From Ischnura elegans (taxonomy: Eukaryota; Arthropoda; Insecta; Odonata; Coenagrionidae): a stretch of DNA of 64,000 bases. The position numbers and the translations under genes are program-made. Shown here in pieces: positions 1-12,260 of this stretch. The stretch lies in the NCBI RefSeq assembly GCF_921293095.1, contig NC_060257.1, forward strand, positions 89,455,449 to 89,519,448. Reading direction: 5' to 3'. Each line of letters opens with the position of its first letter. The first letter of the stretch is position 1. The notes beneath the pieces are model-generated. The model worked only from the letters and a program-made list of their open reading frames with translations, did not search any database and had not been told where the DNA came from.

Positions 1-551
1 CCTTATGGCAAATTGACGAAGCAGAGACCGGTATGATGGCTAAATGCACAAATGCTAAGAGGGGAAGATGTTTACAGTTTACTGATTTTCAAACTTCATG
101 TTGTTTACTTTCTGTACCACCCGCAAAATAATGGAATCGCTTTTTGACATTTTTATAGAAGTTTTGAAAATTTATTTTCGATTTTTATGAAACAATTGGT
201 TTCCCAGCCGTATTTTCGGAAAACCACAAACTCCTGTTTTGCAGCAAAATCTACGTAAAGATCGCAAAAATCATCTCTCCAAAACTACTTCACCGGTAAA
301 ACTCAAAGACGCCGCAGATATGCAATACCTAAATTATTTGAGGAACAGTTCTTGGTTTTTGTTTGAGTCTACCATGAATATTACTACGTTTCCAAAGTAA
401 CGCCGAAATAGGTTGATTTGATTCTTTTCGTCAAGTCATGGAGCGGAAGGGTTAGCTGATCTCAATGCGGGGGTTGAGGGAAAGAGGTTCTCACAGTCCA
501 TTTTAAAAGTTAAGGGTGTCTCTAAACAGCGCCATCTGCCGTGGCTCCAAT

Positions 552-753
552 CATAGGTGGATCTAGGGGGGCACGTGTCCCCCAGTCCCTTAAAAATTTG
601 GCAAGATTTTTAATACGGCCCCGTTATGATTGCGTTCATTTTGTATCATGGGGTATCCTTGTGCCCCCCCCCCCCAGAACAAAATCCTGGATACAGCCTT
701 GCTTGTGCCCCACCCCCCCCCCTCCCCAGAAAGAAATCCTGGATCCACTCCTG
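552..753. mobile_element. hAT-type MITE with exact 8-bp target duplication
   Basis: The 202-bp unit is flanked by GCTCCAAT on both sides (544-551 and 754-761). Its ends are inverted: CATAGGTGGATCTAG on the left, and CAGGAGTGGATCCAG reading inward from the right. The inside is C-rich and carries two partial copies of an 'aaatcctggat' block. The 8-bp duplication and CA-start ends are hallmarks of hAT elements. There is no coding capacity. Confidence 0.85.
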
Positions 754-1895
754 GCTCCAATTATGCCTCCCGTGATGTCAATTATACTTCAGATGTGGAG
801 GCTATGGGGTGATTAACTCCCAACCTCATGTCCTCCATAATGAGCATTTCTAAAACACTAAAAATGTGAATACTTCATAAGACACAAATAATTAGAAGGA
901 TGGATATTCCAACCTGGTTGTCACGGAGATATCTACGGATGAATAGAAAGAAGATATTTATGGTGGTGGGAATATTTCTGTTAGCAAAAGGGAGCGTAAA
1001 GGGAAAATATAATGGAATATCTTATCAAGCAGGGGATATTTAGGCACTATACATAGCAAAATAGACACTTGTAACATTTCTTTTTGCTCCTTTCCATCAG
1101 CAACGAATCTTAAATGGCTTAACCTGGAGTCAGGTTTTCCAGGGGTCAAATGAACAAAACTTGATACACATCATGTATGTGCAGACGCCGCCACCATTGC
1201 TGAGTGTGACATATTGCTACAACATACAATTTCCTCATGTAATTTCTTGAACCTTAGTGAAGTGTTTACCCGTATTGCACCTTAAAATCTTTGAGCAATG
1301 GAATATCTCTACATCACTAGGTACATAATTCATAAAAGTCACCCTAATGAAGCTGTTACAATGAATAGCTCTCTTGCTTCCAGTGTGAAGATTAGGACAG
1401 AAGATAGGGGTATTGGCAATTACATTAGATATGTGAGAAAGTGTGCCAAATAACCGCCAATAACTGATTTCCCTTCGATTGTCACATATGCTTTGATAAG
1501 TGATTGACAATGGAGAAGGTCGGAGTGCTCCATGTCAGTTGACAATCACCCGAGTAATAAATGTCCGGCTAGGTCCCAGTAATATAGGTTATGTCAATGG
1601 CTAAGTTCTAACAATAGGTACATATCTCAAAATTTGGCCGGCTTGAGTTAATACTGCTAATACTGTTAATAAAAATAAAATTCAAGCAAAGAAACAACTC
1701 TTTGTATGCTTCTTTTTTCAGTTGTATGTATTTTTGGTTTATAATTTCAATTAAAGTTATATAAAATTTAAAAAATGAATCATTTATTCGCTCACCAGAA
1801 AAGTCGTTATTTTTTAAATATGTGTTGTTAGAACTTAGCCATTGATATAAGTTGTCCATTGTTACACAGTTTATAGTTATCCATGATGCCTAGAG

Positions 1896-2210
1896 CAGGG
1901 ACGCAGCTAGAAATTATGGCTAGGGGGGGTTTCAGGTTCAACTAATACTAATAATAACAACAACTAGGGGGTCTTGGGGTATTGCATATCCACCAGGGTA
2001 AGCAGGAGGTGCGGAGGCCCTCCGCCTGAAAAATTAAGATAAACGGCTCAGAATGGTGATTTATACGGCCTTCTGAGGGATATTTTATTCATCCTCACAC
2101 TTTTCTATAAGCAATATTAATCCATTTAAGTGAAATAGATTTGACTTAAAAATTTCCATGAGCTCTGGAGGGGGTTTTATCCCCCAAAAGCCCCCCTTGC
2201 TGCGCCACTG
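1896..2210. mobile_element. hAT-type MITE, CAGTGGCGCAGC family, copy 1
   Basis: The 315-bp unit is bounded by GCCTAGAG at 1888-1895 and 2211-2218, a perfect 8-bp duplication. Left end CAGGGACGCAGC and right end (read inward) CAGTGGCGCAGC are inverted copies. The inside is shared with 61097-61391 in opposite orientation, including 'cctYcag', 'acggccttctgagg' and G/C homopolymer blocks near the ends. It is non-coding and non-autonomous. Confidence 0.88.
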
Positions 2211-4905
2211 GCCTAGAGGGTCAATGAAGTGGCAGCTAAAGTGACACAAATGATACAGAAGCATTTCCCAGATGATAACAGTAAAATAAGAGAATACATA
2301 TGTATCTGAATATTTCAGCCAAAAGGGCTAATTTACAAAGTTGCAGCTGAACACAGTAAGTTGCAGAGAAAAATTGAATGACATGATCCCTTTTTGTTGC
2401 TTTCAAGAAGGCAGTTTACAATTACTGCCTAAGAATTTTGGTATCAATTGAATGAAAATATATTCCAGCCACTTATATGTCAGTGACCCATTTTTTTTGC
2501 ACTCTAGAATTCTTGAATTTTATTTGTTACAGCAGATAAAAATGAATAATTAGAGACTTTTAAGGATTAATTAACTTTAAAACTAATAATAATAAATTTT
2601 TTTCATAGAATTTGGGAGGGGAGGTCATGAGCCCTGAAACACTCCACCCCATAAATATACCCCTGTAATAAACACATGTGCGCCTTCTGCATATGACTGT
2701 GTGCTCTGGGGAAAAAAAGGACCACAACAGTTTGTGCCGCCACCATCGCTTCGCACAAGATGGGTTTTTTTCTATTGGTATATAATCCTTGGAATGAGAC
2801 GAGGGATTTTCAAATAAAGTCTTTTTTCAGCCACCAAGGTTGTGACGGTGAACTTGCCTGCCTCTCACCAAGGCTCAAACATATTTCCTAATGCTCACCA
2901 CAACGTTGGCATCTTCGATATCCTTAGCAGTTGTGCCTTTTTCCTTTTTCCCGATATCTCCCTCTTGTGGCATTACGTCTTTAAATCTTCCAGATTGAGA
3001 ACATAAGCCCCAGACACAGGGAACTTCCATCGTCTGTCACTTAGCTGGTTGAGGGAAAGACTCCACAAACAAGAATTATCAGCACTCAAAGAAACAATTG
3101 TCACAAAATTACGAGTCATTTTCAATCAATATGTATTAGAAGTAGTAATATTAAAAATCAGAATTTTTACAGAAAACAACGATTATAACTAAAAATCTCA
3201 TAGGAAACATTACCAAAGAGTAAATATAAGCTGTATGATTTTGCAGAAATCACCCATCTCAGCCGAGCCATCTATCCACCGCCAGTGCCGAAGCAAGAGA
3301 GAGTTTGCCGAAACGTGTCAGGGTGGAGGGGAGTGAATTTGCAATGGAGTGGAGGGGTAATTGGGCGATGTTCAACTAAGCTGCATCGGTGTAAATCTGC
3401 CGGTAGGCGCCCCTGTTGACTGGCACCACTGCAAAACGTCCGTCATCCAAGCCGGGGTTGGGGGAGAACCACGTACCGCCGGGTTTTCTCTCCTATATCG
3501 CCTGGGTTGGAGACATAGCCAAGTGGTGTGATAGCTGCTAGAGGCAAGTCGTTGGAATTCAAGGAGGGGAGAGACATAGTGGGATTAGGTGTTGGAGGGA
3601 GAGAGAATTGTGATAGGACAAGTGGAGTACTTCTCACTCCAAACTGCATTCTTATGCCTCAGCACCCACTTCCCCTTGATTGCCAAGGAGTAGGTATTCC
3701 TCCGCCGTACTATCTATATAAGTCTTGATCTCCAGGTGGTTTGGCGTCGGAGGGCTAGCGTCGGAGGGCTGCGTCGTAGGGTAGCGTCGAAGAACAGAGT
3801 CCGGAGACAAGACTTCCGAGACTTAAGAGTCTCCGAGCATCCGAGAAGTTCTGCGGATAAGTTCGGAGGAATTCGGAGGAATTTCTGGGGGGGGTACCAG
3901 AAATTTTTGGGGGGTACACTAAAAAAATGCCACACTCTAATCCTCATTTCCTTTTCTTCTTCGCACCTTCTCTGGCCCTTGTTCTAAAATTCACTTAAAG
4001 CCCGTCTCCACTTTCTCATTTTCTCGTCTCAGAAAATTGGTGGCATAAATATTTGCCAGACGTAATCTGCAAGACAGCAATGGCAAGGAGCCTAACTATG
4101 GATACCTAGTTGTTGAAAGATGCACATGCGCAAACGCTCGATAAACAGTTGCACACACACACAAAGCATTTCCATTGAGAAATAAGGTCAAAAAAGAGCT
4201 CCAAAGCCAAGGCTGCAAAGGGGACGAGGAACAGGTGAAAGGACGCAAAAGGCAAACGCCCCAATGTGTGTGCGTTTGAGAGGGTGTGTGTGTGCCCCGT
4301 TGAGAGGCTGGTCCATGCAATCAAATGCAAAATCCTCTTCCCGCACACCAACGCAGTGATAATTTTCTGCAAGGTGGAAAAGCATTCTGAGATATGTATA
4401 GGTAATTCAGCCATTTGAGCCTTTTCTTTCCTCATAGCTTCTTTGAGGCCTCTATGGCTCAACTCCCCCGTTTTCCATTGGAATGGTGATTGAAGGCATG
4501 CGGCAGCACCCCAAGAATAAAAGGCCTGCATTGAAGACCATGATGGTGAGGAGGAAAAATAAGACCAGTGCATATATACTTTTGAACAGATTTTAATTAA
4601 GAGACTTATTAAAAAAAAAAAAAAAAAGAACTTTGTGCTTTCACATATCGCTTTCACAAAGTTATGCCTCAAACGATCATTTTAAGAGACTTAATTGAAA
4701 CTGAAGGCATGAGCTAAGCTCAGTAACTAACAAATGGAACTGCAATAAAGATATAAAATATAACAAGGCATGCATTTTAAAAATTTTTAATGATCATTGA
4801 AATTTATTCCTCAGTTTTCCATGGTAACTGAAAAAAAATGAAAGATAGAACAAAAACTTACTATCCATCACGACTTCTTCCAGAAGTTGAAAAATCACCA
4901 AAATA

Positions 4906-6613
4906 CCGTATTTCCCGGACGCACTTTTTTTACTCCAAAATGTGCTTTAAAATCAGCCTGCGTCTTATGCGCTAATGGTATGCCGGTATAAATTCGTCCT
5001 ATAATAACCAAGCTGATGCGATATCAGACACTGAAAATAGTTCAATTCATTACAATGTCATTAATAACACTTTTATGAGCAAGTACATAGTAAGGAAAAT
5101 ACCACAAGTTCTAATTTGGTTCATGCATTCATACATGTTCCGTGGTTCCGTTCCAGTCCACTTAACTGTTCTGGTTCCGCTCATCAGGGCTTAAGAGTGG
5201 TGTTCAGGGCATAATACATTTCTTTCTAATTATTCTTCATACCTCTTTTTACGCTCACAAACTAATAGCTGCAAGGACCCACCTCCGACTGAGAAGATGG
5301 CACAAGAATGGAGGAAGCAGAAGATGGATTTAGTGAATGCGGATAAGAGTAAGAAAAAACTTTACTTTCATGTTCTCTGAAATTGCCAAAGCTTGAGAAT
5401 CATGTTAAGAACTGGATAATAAACCACAGGAAGAACGGGAATCATGGTTTCGACAAAAATGATTTTAATTGAAACGAGAAAATTAGCCGTAGATATGTCT
5501 ATTGCTGATTTTTCTAGTACAACATCGTGGTGTGAAAGATTTATGAAGAGAAATTGTCTGTGCATGCATTCTAGAACTACAATAGCACAAAAACTGCCAC
5601 CTGAATACAAAAGAAAGATTATCGAATTCCACAAAAATGATAAACTTGAGAAAAATGAAGTTTTTAGAGATAGGACAAATAGGAAATATGGATGAGTTTC
5701 CCTTGACGTTTGATGCACCATCAAATAGAACAGTGGACATTAAAGGTTCCCAGACGGTGATGATAATGACTTCAGGTAATGAAAAAATGCTCTATACTGT
5801 CATCCTTGCATGTTGTGCTGACAGTTCAAAACCCCTCCTTTGTTAATCTTTAAACTAAAAATGCTGCCTAAATTTACAATTCCACACCGAATTTATATTC
5901 ACATTCATCTTAAAGGATGGATGGATGGAGAGGGTATGACACTGTGGTAGCGGAAGGTGTGTTCCAGGCGTCCAGGTGCATTTCTGAAGAAATTGTCTTC
6001 ATTGGTGTGCAATCCATTCAAGGCCCACATAACGGAGTCAGCTAAAGTCCTTGCTACTGAACTGAAGACACATCTTGCTATGATTCCTGGTGGATTGACT
6101 TCTCAACTGCAGCCTTTGCATGTTTCAGTCAATGAGCCATTCAAGGGATTTACGCATGAAGAATGGATAAAGTGGATTGAGGCACCAAATAATGATGTCA
6201 CCCTGACGGCAAGAATGAAACAGCCGTCAATTTCTAGTGTTTCTGAGTTGGTGAAAAACTCCTGGCAGAAAGTTAAAAGTGAGACAGTCATAAAGCCTTT
6301 AAAAAGCGTGGAATTAGCAATGCGCCGGATGGAAGTGATGATGACATTTTGTACGAGGAAAGTAACGAATCCCGAACTACACTTATGATTTTAGCAGCAG
6401 TGATGAGGAATTTTTGGGATTCTCTGATGAATAAACTAACATATTTGCCAATTTTTTTATGTTAAAGTTCTGTGTTTGTAAAAAATGGTATCATTAAAAT
6501 ATTTACTTTGATTCTTTTCTGTATGGCCCAAGTATTTGAGTTTTTTCGTCAATTCTAACCTGAAAATGAAGGTGCGTCTTATACACCGTTGTCTTATAGG
6601 CCGGGAAATACGG
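4906..6613 (+). mobile_element. Dead Tigger/pogo element with TA target duplication
   Basis: The 1708-bp unit starts CCGTATTTCCCGG and ends CCGGGAAATACGG, with TA on each side (4904-4905, 6614-6615). Subterminal 'gcgtcttat' blocks are also inverted. It lies in the region downstream of CCDC25. The inside holds a decayed plus-strand transposase, annotated separately. Confidence 0.92.
5444..6388 (+). pseudogene. Tigger transposase relic (two catalytic Asp lost)
   Basis: The fragments come in the order expected for Tigger. First is a CENP-B-type helix-turn-helix (WCERFMKRNCL, RTTIAQKLPPEYKRK, 5527-5625). Next is the first DDE block (IGNMDEF..FDAPSNRTVD, 5670-5740). The last blocks are PFKAH and PGGLTSQLQPLHVSVNEPFK (about 6015-6150). 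They sit in shifted frames and are separated by stops. In intact relatives the second and third catalytic residues lie in WDxFxAH and QPLDVSVN. Here they read CNPFKAH and QPLHVSVN, so both Asp are replaced and the copy cannot be catalytic. Confidence 0.88.
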
Positions 6614-6615
6614 TA

Positions 6616-7245
6616 TGTATTATATTACAGGAGAACATATTACAAAAATAAAATACATGCTTCTCTAGCAGAGCTGGCACAGTTAACTTATATTTAAAAA
6701 CTTGAAGAAACAGACATCTAGCAACATTCAGCGATGTATGATAGCTATATTGAACATTATGGTGGTTTGGACATATAACCACAATCATTTGAATATTGGA
6801 CAGTAAATACAGTTTTTATCATAATTACAATTCTGATGAACATATTACACATCCACAGAACTATAGTAAGAAACCATATGGTACAATAGCAATCAGAAAT
6901 AGAAAATTTGGCTTTCTGCATATCAATAAAAGTAAAATTACTTTTAATTTCAGCACTTCCAAAAATTTTAATTTATAAATTTGGATTATGCAAATAAAAT
7001 TTGAATGGGTGTACTATCAACACATATCTCTACATGATCTAGGGCTAATATTTCTTTGAATATCATCTATCGTCTAATAATAATTTAATTAACACAGTCA
7101 CATACGAGCTTAGGGCCATTTTGGTATTTACCACAAAGTTGTCGAATATAATTACTATGAAAAGAAAAAAAGAAATGCTACCTTTATCAAAAAATGCCGA
7201 TGAGAAGAGGTACGAATGACGATCATCATGGATTTCACAACACCA
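6616..7245. other. AT-rich stretch past the CCDC25 3' end
   Basis: No exon, tRNA or repeat boundary is recognised. The few short open frames have AT-rich, unconserved translations. Confidence 0.4.
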
Positions 7246-7251
7246 TTTATT
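7246..7251 (-). terminator. Candidate CCDC25 polyadenylation signal
   Basis: A canonical AATAAA on the minus strand lies about 80 nt past the CCDC25 stop. A GT-rich stretch (TGGTGTTGTG) follows directly, as expected for a downstream element. It is the first AATAAA after the stop. Transcript evidence is not available here. Confidence 0.4.
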
Positions 7252-7329
7252 TACAGAGGAACTCCACCTCACCAATTCACATGAAGAGTAATCCATTGCA
7301 TAAAAGAACAATAGAGACATGGACCATTT

Positions 7330-7411
7330 TCACATGAAATCATCCGAATCGTAGCCACTAGCATCCTGGTTGGAAGTCATGTTTCCTGGATCCATCAATG
7401 TGCTGTAGCTT
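7330..7411 (-). CDS. CCDC25: CCDC25 coding exon 6 (C-terminal tail and stop)
   Basis: After acceptor TTTTCAATTGCAG the exon completes the split Arg codon and reads SYSTLMDPGNMTSNQDASG, YDSDDFM, then TGA at 7332-7330. Human ends SYSSLMKVENM...DGNDSDEFM, so the match is clear although the exon lies 9.4 kb from exon 5. The acidic SDDFM terminus is a family trademark. Confidence 0.95.
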
Positions 7412-10075
7412 CTGCAATTGAAAATATTTCCTGCATTTAACAGTTTCCAATTCTTTGCAGTACACATATCATCTTAAAGAGGCCATAACATATTTTGAAT
7501 ACTGTCTTGGTTAAAATGAAGCGCTCCTGTGATTTATGCATTTTAGTCTTGCTAATTATGTACTGTCATAATTAGCACATCATTTTTATCATAATTATTT
7601 TGCTATTGTTTATAAAAATCTATATGTATGACTGACTTAAATTAACTACGCAATAATCGAATAACAAACTAAGGATACCCCAAAAATTAGCAGTTCTATC
7701 AATTTCATCAACTTTGAAACTTATTTTCAGCCAGAAGTTCAAAACCTAGAGCATTCATGCATACTTTACCAATTATTCCATTTATGTATTTTACATAAAT
7801 ATGAAACTATGTATGCAAGTGAAGTGATCTGGAAATGGAAGATTTCCATTTCCAAAAAATATGCCTAAATGAGTTGTTGTGTGTCATCTCTGAAGAATAG
7901 CCTGCTTGGACAAACTATGCATTGGGATTTGCACCTTTCACTTTCAAGAATGCCTAAACCTTCCTCTTCCTCTTTGTCGAAAACATCCTCGTTTCACCTT
8001 CCCTATAAGTACAACGGCATGGTCTCTCACTCACTTCACTCGGTCACTAGGTAGACTCGCCAGTGGTTAGTCACAATGTAGCCGTCAGTTGGAGTCAAAG
8101 TGAGGGCCGTGAGGACTAAGCGTCTCCACCCATGCCATCACCAGCATCTCCTCTCCCTCCTGAGACTTTAATACATAATATCCTAACTTTTGGCTATTCT
8201 AGATGCACAAGTCCATCCTTACTTAATGTCTTTTCATTGAACTGATATGGTAATTGGAATTTGACTTGGAAATAAACGTTGGCTTAAATACTTGAAATAC
8301 TTGTGTGTGATAATTTGCTTCCTGACACCAAGCTCAAGAACACACACACACTTATAAAACGTGCAACCCGCGACTTTGGGGCCTGGGCCAAGACATTACA
8401 CAAGGATATAAATAATTTTTAATTATATAGCAGTAAATAAAGTCAATTAGCCTATGCCATTCTATTAATACCAAGTAATCATGTGTTTTCAGGTCAGGGG
8501 TAAATTGCGAATTACCTAATAGTATCATTTTCCTATTAAATTTATAGTGACAGTATTAGCACAGGCACTGCAATCTCACAATAAAAGGATCCTAGCGTGG
8601 TTCAGGCCGCTGCGGGCCCAAACATTGCCTGCCACATGATCATCCACTCTCCCTCAACCCACTCACATTGTTAGGATGCTGCCGAGACCTCTAGAAAATG
8701 AAGCTGGGAGTGACCCACTGTCAGGTCACAGAAATACTTCAGCTCCAAAGAGAACGTGCTAAATATTAAACAGCAGTTTGGTGGCCCATCACACCACCTA
8801 TGTAGTGCAATGTAGGCTTCCAATGTAATGACCTCATAGAAAGTGTAATGCACTACTGAGCCTCAATTTCAATTGCATAAAATACACTGTCCTAAATAAT
8901 ATAAAAAATACGTCCATGTAAGGGACAGCAGATCTTGGCAGGATACATGGAAATTCATGCAGCTTTATCAGTGAATTAAGAGGTCTCCAGAGCCAGGTGA
9001 GAGGGCCTCAGTGGCCTGCTTGCAGTATCTGGCTAACTGGTGGTGAAGTTGAGCACCCGGAACACGGCATCGTCAAGACTTGGACGATGCCACATTTTGG
9101 GTGCTGTGGTAGTGGTGACTATAACATGTATTATATATTACGCATAATTAGGGAGTCTTTGATGTTTAAACCCTAAATGCCATCATGTGTACCCAGTATG
9201 CGCGATTAAAATTTTGTATGCCACCACCATGTGTACTCAGTACACTTCCTGAACTCTGAATCTAAATATTATCCTCCGCCAGAAATTGCATTTTAAATTA
9301 AAACTAATTGATCTACTATACTAAAATTAAAAGTCCCTTGAGATCCATTTACACAGCGTTAAATATAATTCATTCAGCTGTCCGTTATCTACGTTGTACC
9401 AGAGAATGTGCTGTCGACTGTCCCAAAATTACAGAGTTGTGGCAGTTCTGCATTCCATTCTGATGCATATTTCACAATAGCACAGACACTGCTGGTAGTA
9501 AATTTCAGAATGCACCCTTCATCAATGCTAGCTGCTGTGTGGGTGCTTCCATCTGTACAAATATCCATCGATATATATATATATGAAGCGGATAGACTGA
9601 TGGGGGAGGATTCTGGAAATGAACTTCTTTGTACAGGCCATGACAAAGCAAACAGGCTCTCCCCATTTCTACAGCTCCATCTTCTAGAATATGTCTTCAC
9701 AGCAAGGCACTCGCGCCTCAACAGCAAAGAATCGATGCAATATGCTATACATAGCTGTGTCTTCTTTGTTTTTAGAGATCTTTGTTGTTCACTACTGCCT
9801 TAAAATCCGACAATCATTTTTTACAAAAAGTAATAGAGAGAAGGTATTTAAATGGCCTTGGAATAACCGACTAATTCAGAGAAAATTCTTGGTTACAATA
9901 CTTTAAGAATAACATGGTGTCATTCACTTTGACCCAGAATTGCAATTCACAAAAAGACTTTGCAGAATGTAGAAGGGAAAGGCAAGTTCATTATTACTTG
10001 TCACCAAGCCTAAGATTGGTTTAACACGGCTTTCCAATCAATTCTCCTGAAGGCTACTCTCTTCACACCTGCATA
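7412..10075. other. CCDC25 intron 5, distal part
   Basis: This is intron sequence without recognised genes. It holds a CA microsatellite at about 8341-8352, a short TA run near 9570 and the dispersed repeat at 9165. 10005-10050 ('attggtttaacacggct') matches 17860-17900 and marks a shared interspersed repeat. Confidence 0.45.
9165..9310 (+). repeat. Dispersed repeat, uninterrupted copy
   Basis: The run 'aaaccctaaatgcc..catgtgtacccagta' … 'cacttcctg' … 'gcattttaaattaaaac' recurs at 42772-42801 plus 43269-43345, where a MITE splits it. The family is unknown to me. Its use is as an empty-site reference for that MITE. Confidence 0.65.
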
Positions 10076-10649
10076 CCGTATATCTCCGAATATAGTCCCC
10101 CCTTTTTTTCCAAAAATGGCCGCGGAAAAGTAAGGGGGGGGACTATAATCGAGTATAATCCAGTTTAGCATACTAAAGGTGACCATAAAGTAATAAATAA
10201 CGGCATAATGGCTAATGTTCTCGTAGTCTTTCTATTTGAGTATATTTATGAGGATTATAATCGGAGATATTAGTAAATACTGCCACGTTTTACCGGAAAT
10301 TAAGACAATTTTTACCACAAATGTTGTACAGATACGATTATTCCAATTCAAATAGCATATCGAACATGCGTTTTCACGGAATCCATCGGGTAGCCGCTAA
10401 TTTTTCTTGGAAAAGTATTGTTAGAATAATTCAATCGACACTGATCACTTAATGACGCAAAACAGTAAATAATTAAAATGAAAACTAAACACACACTATC
10501 ATTACATTAATCGAACACTAGATTTGAATCAATAGTATATGTACCCGTCGCTCATTTAATAACTACACGATTTAAATAATTGCGAAAAATAAACAGATAA
10601 AGTGAACCTTTCGTGACGATTTAGCATTTCATTGCGTCCGTAGCTACTA

Positions 10650-11655
10650 CGGTAGACTCTCGTTATTACGAAGTTCACGGGACCGAAAAACCGGAGGTTC
10701 GTAATAACGAAGTTCGTATGAACGTTTCTTTTAGGAATCGTCGAAAAAAAACAGTATATAATAAACGAGTTTAAATTACGTGAAAATACATATAATTAGG
10801 AAAATACGTTTCAGTTTCTCGATAGAAGAATGCGGTATGATGCAATCTGTGGGTTGATATCTTCCCGAACGCAGTCAGTCCGATATACGAACTAGATGCG
10901 TCCCAAGACCTTGTTCCTAAGTTGACAAACCTACAGTCCGGCCGCCGAGAGTGTTTGGGTGGATCAGGCTTATTTCAATACTCCTTACGCATTTGACGTT
11001 GTATGACTAGGCAAGGGTGTATTAGGTGCGTTTGGGGGACAGCGATTGGCTGTAAACCGTGCTGGCCCAGGGTTATCTGCCCCTTTTATTGTGCCGTCAT
11101 CGGACAAATCTCGCCGGCCGGACTGTATGCAAGGAATAGAGAAGTGCTGTTATCCTTCTGAATGCAACACTGCATTACACGTATGCGCTAAATCCCGAAA
11201 TTTGACAATTTTGAATGCTCGTACCTCCGAAAATTCGTAAATAGAATGTGCGTTAGAAGACTATACGTCCAATTTACAAGCGGTTATGAGTGGGTCACAA
11301 TGACTCCACAGGAATGAAGCTTACTATATAATGTTGAGTATAAACTGAATACAGAACCATAACTGACGCTCTTGAGCACAGAACACGAGAAGAACTTAAA
11401 CGAGGCGCGATTATTAAAACTTATCGTAGTGAATTTCCACCAAAATACCGTTGCTTATGTGTGGAACTTCGTAATAAAGTTCATTTTGTAATCGCTGGGA
11501 CCGGGATTAAGGTTCGTAATTTCGTAAAAACGAAAATTTCGTGATAACGTTTCTTTTACTATAGCTTGTATAGGCCTTTTCGTCGGGACCAACGAGTTGC
11601 TTCGTAATAACGAGAACTTCGTAATAACGTTGTTCGTATTAACGAGAGTCTACTG
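10650..11655. mobile_element. Nested TA-flanked element, copy 1 of the GTAGACTCTCG family
   Basis: The 1006-bp unit begins CGGTAGACTCTCGTTATTAC and ends with its inverse CGAGAGTCTACTG, with TA on both sides (10648-10649, 11656-11657). It is inserted in the pogo-like element 10076-12913. Much of the interior, for example 10810-10940, is closely similar to the second copy at 28594-29940. It has no transposase. Confidence 0.9.
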
Positions 11656-12024
11656 TATACGTCCATGTGCCCGTGCGGTTCGTGTTTACAACCACTTCCT
11701 TTACCGCCTTCGCTGGACAAGAATGCGCAATAGGTGATGCATTTGTTTCTGAAAAGGCGCAATAATCGACGACTTTAAACCAGAAGCGCCGGCATTACTG
11801 CATTTGATGGAAATACAGCGACTCAGCATCGAAAGTGTAATCAATTTATTGAGGAATATCTTCAATTCGTCAGGGTAAATAGGATCGATAAATTACGTCG
11901 CATAACGTTTCGCAATTATTTCCGCGATATTTTCTTTATTAAAAATAATTTTACGTTCAACAGTGCGGTGATGGATCAAGTAGAAAGATGAGGATCAATC
12001 CTGCCGCAGATTAGAGGCCTTCAA

Positions 12025-12260
12025 AGACGGAGTTTCGATGCCAATTTAAAAATAGCCGTTGCAGAATACGCCGTAAATCATAGTATTTACAGCGCTTGCA
12101 AAGCGCTAATACATCGCGGAAGTCTTTTCGGGGGTCTCGATGCGGCAGATTCAAAGAATTAGAGGAAAATATCGTCGAATTTGTGCGCAAATGCAGAGCA
12201 GAAGCTCTTTGTGTAACCTATGCAATGATTCGCGACGAGGCATTGAAAATTGATATAATT
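12025..12260 (+). pseudogene. pogo-like transposase N-terminal relic
   Basis: One frame reads RRSFDANLKIAVAEYAVNHS and a shifted frame SRKSFRGSRCGRFKELEENI, then EFVRKCRAEALCVTYAMIRD. This is the typical order of a psq-like helix-turn-helix followed by the CENP-B-type domain in pogo-type transposases. The reading stops in A/T-rich sequence at 12260 and no DDE block is found, so the element is internally deleted. Confidence 0.75.

Larger units (their letters stand above)
1..4905. other. Region downstream of CCDC25 without recognised genes
   Basis: Apart from the two MITEs at 552-753 and 1896-2210, I see no coding exon. 2830-3040 has a weak minus-strand reading (…GRFKDVMPQEGDIGKK…) that could be a transposon remnant, but I cannot place it. 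3270-3720 is GC-richer and probably repeat. 3736-3900 repeats 'gtcggagggct' a few times. Confidence 0.5.

Noticed and set aside
4106-4672. 188-aa minus-strand open frame
   Set aside because: It includes a Phe run from a poly-A tract and a CA/GT microsatellite. No domain or splice logic.
6425-6435. Other CTGATGA/TCATCAG sites (6425, 6833, 20945, 63367 and others) as hammerheads
   Set aside because: None has GAAA at stem II distance with pairing arms. Only 53526-53573 satisfies the full core.
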